Shown: positions 6,184 through 9,034 of the stretch, in pieces
How positions within the stretch are numbered: the first letter of the stretch is position 1
Layout of the letters: every line of letters begins with the position of its first letter
Assembly (NCBI GenBank): GCA_029938185.1
Contig: JAOZVK010000217.1
Coordinates: forward strand, 1-9,034
DNA from: Bacteroidales bacterium
Lineage (GTDB): Bacteria > Bacteroidota > Bacteroidia > Bacteroidales > JAOZVK01
Length of the DNA: 9,034 nt
Direction: 5' to 3'
Notes under the pieces: model-generated
Databases searched by the model: none
What the model was told of the DNA's origin: nothing
What the model saw: the letters and a program-made list of their open reading frames with translations, nothing else
Program-made: the position numbers and the translations under genes

Positions 6184-6924
6184 ATGTTAATACACACTTT
6201 ACTTAAAAGAGGAACAATTCATAAAGACTTTTGTGAGGATTTTTTGTTAGATTTTCATCTGAATAAGCAATACTATTTGGGAGCAATTTTTGATGGGTGT
6301 TCAACTGGAAAAGATTCGCATTTTGCGTCAACACTTTGGAGTAAAATATTTATTAAGTCTTGCGAAAATACAGATTTTAATTCAGGTATAGAAGAGCTGC
6401 ATAAATCAATTCTTTATAAGTCGATAATTAAACTTAATGAAATAAAAAAATTATTATCATTAAATACAAATGAGTTATTATCTACAATAATATTTATGCT
6501 AATTGATAAAATTGAAAACAAAGCCAGAATAATAGTTATTGGCGATGGTTTTCTGAATATTAATGGTAAAAAATATGATGTAGACCAAAGCAACACTCCT
6601 GATTATTTAAGCTATCATATTAGCAAGCTTCTCAATTATGATGATTTTGATAAATGGTATACAAAATTTGAAAATAAATTTGATATTCCTGAAATTGAAA
6701 ATTTATCTATCGCAAGCGATGGTATTTTAAAATTTAAAAGATACGGTTCTGAAAATGAAATAAATGATAAAGACTTTTCTGAAATAAGTTTTCTTGTTGA
6801 CGATAATTATTTAATTAACAACAAAGCCATGTTAAGTAGAAAATTTAATATACTAAAAAATAAAAAAAAATCAGAAACATTTGATGATTTGGCTATTATA
6901 AGAATTACTAAAACAAAAATATAA
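6184..6924 (+). CDS. PP2C-type serine/threonine phosphatase-like protein
   Basis: A 246-residue, probably cytoplasmic protein with the spaced aspartate motifs of metal-dependent PP2C phosphatases: a CEDF segment at 17-20 in place of the usual NED, GAIFDG (33-38), VIGDG (118-122), IASDG (176-180) and FDDLAIIRI (233-241). Asp37, Asp121, Asp179 and Asp234/235 are the likely metal ligands. In this family these bind two Mn/Mg ions that activate water to remove phosphate from Ser or Thr; the substrate here is unknown. There is no signal peptide or membrane segment. Overall similarity to well-studied members seems low, so an altered or lost activity is possible, but all key acidic positions are present. 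It starts 18 bases after lspA and is very likely in its transcript. No partner kinase is in the window. Confidence 0.75.
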   Translation: MLIHTLLKRGTIHKDFCEDFLLDFHLNKQYYLGAIFDGCSTGKDSHFASTLWSKIFIKSCENTDFNSGIEELHKSILYKSIIKLNEIKKLLSLNTNELLSTIIFMLIDKIENKARIIVIGDGFLNINGKKYDVDQSNTPDYLSYHISKLLNYDDFDKWYTKFENKFDIPEIENLSIASDGILKFKRYGSENEINDKDFSEISFLVDDNYLINNKAMLSRKFNILKNKKKSETFDDLAIIRITKTKI

Positions 6925-6992
6925 AGCTATAATTTTTAAGTAGTCTGACAAAAATTTTCGGCATTTGTTTTGTATAATTAACTACATGGCAG

Positions 6993-7013
6993 CAATTATC
7001 AATTGTCAATTAC
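6993..7013. repeat. Heptamer tandem repeat CAATTNN, 3 units
   Basis: CAATTAT (6993-6999), CAATTGT (7000-7006) and CAATTAC (7007-7013) are in exact register, ending 15 bases before the rfbD start. The unit resembles the tract at 280-314. The rest of the 104-base spacer between the PP2C-like gene and rfbD shows no full promoter; a TATAAT at 6973-6978 has no well-placed upstream box. Confidence 0.5.
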
Positions 7014-7028
7014 TTAATACCTATTAAA

Positions 7029-7892
7029 ATGAAATACAATATATTAGTAACAGGAGCAAATGGACAACTTGGTTCTGAAATAAAAGTAATTTCAAATGAT
7101 TATGCTGAATATCAATTTTTTTTCACTGATTTTGAAGAGCTTGATATTACAAAAAAAAATGAAATAAACAAGTTTGTAAAAACTTATAAAATAAATATTA
7201 TAATAAACTGTGCAGCTTATACAGCAGTTGATAAAGCCGAAGACGAAAAAGAAAAAGCTAATCTAATAAATGTAACTGGTCCTGATAATCTATCCGAAAT
7301 TTCATCACAAAATAATATAGTCCTAATACATATTTCGACTGATTATGTTTTTGATGGAACAAACTGTACACCATACAAAGAAGATGATAAAACAAAACCT
7401 ATTGGTTTTTATGGATTAAGCAAATATAATGGAGAACAATCTGTGTTAAAACACAACAGTAAAACTATAATTATACGCACATCTTGGCTGTACTCTTTGT
7501 TTGGTAATAATTTTGTAAAAACGATACAACGATTAGCAAGTACCAAAAATTCGATAGATGTTATTTTTGACCAAATAGGAACACCTACTTATGCTAATGA
7601 TTTGGCTAAAGCTATTTTATCAATAATTCAAAATATGGATTTTGAATATAAACACAAAGACATATATCATTTTTCTAACGAGGGTGTTACATCTTGGTAT
7701 GATTTTGCATGTGCAATAGTAGAGCTTACAAATTCAAACTGTAAGGTCAATCCTATAGAAAGTAGTGAGTTTTATAGCAAAACAAAACGACCATTCTACT
7801 CTGTTCTTAATAAAAAAAAGATAAAAAATAAATTCAATATAGTAATACCACATTGGAGAGATGCTCTAAAACGAGCTTTTCAAGCTATTTAA
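7029..7892 (+). CDS. rfbD: dTDP-4-dehydrorhamnose reductase
   Basis: Cytoplasmic short-chain (extended SDR) enzyme that reduces dTDP-4-dehydro-L-rhamnose to dTDP-L-rhamnose with NAD(P)H, the last step in making the sugar donor for surface polysaccharides. The 287-residue protein has the nucleotide-binding GANGQLG (9-15), CAAYTAVDKAE (61-71), STDYVFDG (103-110), the catalytic YGLSK (Tyr128, Lys132) and RTSWLYS (150-156), all hallmarks of RfbD/RmlD. Length is normal. The ATG at 7029 places the Rossmann glycine motif directly at the N terminus. The partner genes for the first three steps (rfbA, rfbB, rfbC) are not in this window, so it stands alone. It is 104 bases after the PP2C-like gene and may be a separate transcription unit. 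Confidence 0.95.
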   Translation: MKYNILVTGANGQLGSEIKVISNDYAEYQFFFTDFEELDITKKNEINKFVKTYKINIIINCAAYTAVDKAEDEKEKANLINVTGPDNLSEISSQNNIVLIHISTDYVFDGTNCTPYKEDDKTKPIGFYGLSKYNGEQSVLKHNSKTIIIRTSWLYSLFGNNFVKTIQRLASTKNSIDVIFDQIGTPTYANDLAKAILSIIQNMDFEYKHKDIYHFSNEGVTSWYDFACAIVELTNSNCKVNPIESSEFYSKTKRPFYSVLNKKKIKNKFNIVIPHWRDALKRAFQAI

Positions 7893-7900
7893 TAAAAAAA

Positions 7901-7941
7901 TATCACATATAATTTCAATGTTAATATCTGTTTTTGTGATA
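7901..7941 (+). terminator. Inverted repeat downstream of rfbD, weak terminator candidate
   Basis: TATCACA (7901-7907) and TGTGATA (7935-7941) form a perfect 7-bp stem with a 27-base loop, starting 8 bases after the rfbD stop. The T run lies inside the loop (7931-7935) rather than after the stem, so it is a poor match to a classic intrinsic terminator. It might equally be a protein-binding site in the parA control region. Confidence 0.25.
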
Positions 7942-7960
7942 ATTAAACCTTAATAATACT

Positions 7961-7986
7961 TATACAAATTTGTTTTGTATACAAAA
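7961..7986. promoter_or_regulatory. Nested palindromes upstream of parA, operator candidate
   Basis: The perfect 14-bp palindrome TTTTGTATACAAAA (7973-7986) overlaps a 10-bp palindrome ACAAATTTGT (7964-7973). The arm TATACAAA occurs at 7961-7968, inverted at 7974-7981 and again direct at 7978-7985. The cluster ends about 27 bases before the -7 box at 8014, where a regulator could block or assist polymerase. It is not like the common parS site. The binding protein is unknown. Confidence 0.5.
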
Positions 7987-8013
7987 TAATTATATAAAGT
8001 GGTAAAAAAAATA

Positions 8014-8021
8014 TAATTTTG
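8014..8021 (+). promoter_or_regulatory. Probable -7 box of the parA promoter (TAATTTTG)
   Basis: TAATTTTG fits TAnnTTTG and is followed by CAAAT, as is the box at 1042-1049. No clear TTTG is at the expected distance upstream, so the -33 part is weak or replaced by an activator site. The resulting leader to the parA ATG at 8191 would be about 165 bases and would contain the 8-mer repeat tract. Confidence 0.45.
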
Positions 8022-8058
8022 CAAATATAAAAATATAACTTCGTTAGTGTATTATACT

Positions 8059-8098
8059 TTCAATGGTTCAATTATTCAATGATACAATTATACAATAT
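8059..8098. repeat. Phased 8-mer tandem repeat TWCAATNN, 5 units, in the parA leader
   Basis: TTCAATGG, TTCAATTA, TTCAATGA, TACAATTA and TACAATAT follow without gaps from 8059 to 8098. CAAT is constant in all five; the last two bases vary. This is the only 8-base tract among the AAT-core repeats of the window. The rest of 7893-8190 is AT-rich and holds no gene. Confidence 0.7.
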
Positions 8099-8190
8099 CT
8101 TGATTAATAGTATATAATATTTTTATAAAAGTAAAATTTTTAACCTAATTTTAGTATATAAAGTAATTTAATCAATAAATAAATTTTAAC

Positions 8191-8973
8191 ATGGCAAAAG
8201 TAATAGCATTAGCAAATCAAAAAGGGGGAGTAGGCAAAACTACTACAGCCATAAACCTTGCAGCAAGTCTTGCAGTATTAGAAAAAAAAATACTATTAAT
8301 TGACGCTGACCCTCAGGCAAATGCAACATCTGGTATAGGATTTGATTTAAGAGAAATTGAAACTAGTATTTATGAATGTTTAATTGACGAACTTGACCCA
8401 AATGATGTAGTACTTAATAGTGATACAAATGGTTTGGATTTAATTCCATCACATATTGATTTGGTTGGTGCCGAAATAGAAATGTTAAACTTTGACGAAA
8501 GAGAACAATCTCTAAAAAAGGTTATTGCTAAAATAAGAGATAAATATGATTACATATTAATTGACTGCTCTCCTTCGCTAGGTCTTTTAACACTTAATGC
8601 TTTAACAGCTGCCGACTCGGTAATGATACCTGTTCAATGCGAATACTTTGCATTAGAAGGACTTGGAAAACTTCTAAATACAATAAAAATGATTCAGAAC
8701 AGATTAAACCCTGAACTCGAAATTGAAGGTTTTCTTCTTACTATGTACGATTCCAGGCTAAGACTTTCTAATTTGGTAGTTGAAGAAGTAAAACAACATT
8801 TTGAAGATATGGTTTTTGAAACAATCATACAAAGAAATGTTAAACTAAGTGAAGCACCCAGTCATGGAAAACCTGTAATAATGTATGATGCTAAATCTAA
8901 AGGAGCTAGAAGTTATCTGGCTTTAGCAAGAGAGTTGCTTGAAAACAATGAGATTAAAGATGTTGAAAAATAA
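8191..8973 (+). CDS. parA: Chromosome-partitioning ATPase ParA/Soj
   Basis: Cytoplasmic, nucleoid-binding ATPase that works with ParB and parS sites to separate replicated origins. The 260-residue protein has the deviant Walker A motif KGGVGKTTT (11-19, with signature Lys11 and Lys16), LLIDADPQAN (35-44), Walker B ILIDCSP (122-128), PVQCEYFALEGL (147-158) and RNVKLSEAPSHGKP (215-228), all typical of ParA/Soj. It lacks the N-terminal helix-turn-helix domain of many plasmid ParA proteins, so it is the short chromosomal type. The ATG at 8191 is the only start that keeps the usual MAKVIALANQKGG beginning. parB normally follows directly; only 61 bases remain after the stop and no parB start is seen in them. 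Regulation may involve the palindromes and -7 box upstream. Confidence 0.96.
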   Translation: MAKVIALANQKGGVGKTTTAINLAASLAVLEKKILLIDADPQANATSGIGFDLREIETSIYECLIDELDPNDVVLNSDTNGLDLIPSHIDLVGAEIEMLNFDEREQSLKKVIAKIRDKYDYILIDCSPSLGLLTLNALTAADSVMIPVQCEYFALEGLGKLLNTIKMIQNRLNPELEIEGFLLTMYDSRLRLSNLVVEEVKQHFEDMVFETIIQRNVKLSEAPSHGKPVIMYDAKSKGARSYLALARELLENNEIKDVEK

Positions 8974-9034
8974 ACAAAATTTTGGCATTTTTCATTTATC
9001 GCTTGACACTTTTGGGATTTAAAACCTTATTTTT

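Noticed and set aside
5601..6596. Two - strand frames of 72 and 60 codons opposite lspA and the PP2C-like gene
   Set aside because: Both lie fully opposite well-supported genes and show no motif.
7973..7986. parS site near parA
   Set aside because: The palindrome lacks the GTTTCACGTGAAAC-like form of common parS sites; another regulator is more likely.
8974..9034. Start of parB
   Set aside because: No plausible start codon followed by a ParB-like N terminus occurs in the last 61 bases.

Overview
The window looks like an AT-rich chromosomal segment of a Bacteroidota (Bacteroidetes) bacterium. Four things point there: the gene order ileS - dksA/traR-like - lspA; the long eukaryote-like IleRS; a DksA-family protein that has lost most zinc-finger cysteines; and promoter-like sites of the TTTG / TAnnTTTG type with no Shine-Dalgarno-like sequence before the genes. 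Genus or species cannot be called. All six recognisable genes are on the + strand and are housekeeping in nature.

Layout. 1-1459 has no credible gene. It is a repeat-rich intergenic region with AT-rich hairpins, four kinds of short tandem repeat (one a C-rich tract with quadruplex potential on the other strand), a Bacteroidota-type promoter at 1019-1049, and a 126-bp MITE-like insertion at 1157-1282 with inverted ends and a perfect 8-bp target duplication. 1460-6924 holds ileS, dksA-like, lspA and a PP2C-type phosphatase-like gene, probably one transcriptional neighbourhood. The spacers before and after dksA carry two copies of a ~104-bp intergenic repeat. 7029-7892 is rfbD (dTDP-rhamnose synthesis). 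7893-8190 is an AT-rich control region with nested palindromes, a -7 box and five phased 8-mers. 8191-8973 is parA/soj; parB is expected just beyond the right edge but is not visible.

How the genes relate. IleRS charges tRNA-Ile, the DksA-like protein probably tunes RNA polymerase, LspA processes lipoproteins, and the PP2C-like protein may remove phosphate from unknown Ser/Thr phosphoproteins. RfbD makes a sugar precursor for surface polysaccharide, and ParA acts in chromosome partition. No defence system, CRISPR array, rRNA or tRNA gene was seen. The unusual content is in the intergenic DNA: the MITE, the dksA-flanking repeat whose inverted ends show compensatory changes, and a set of unrelated 7-8-mer tandem repeats that share an AAT core.
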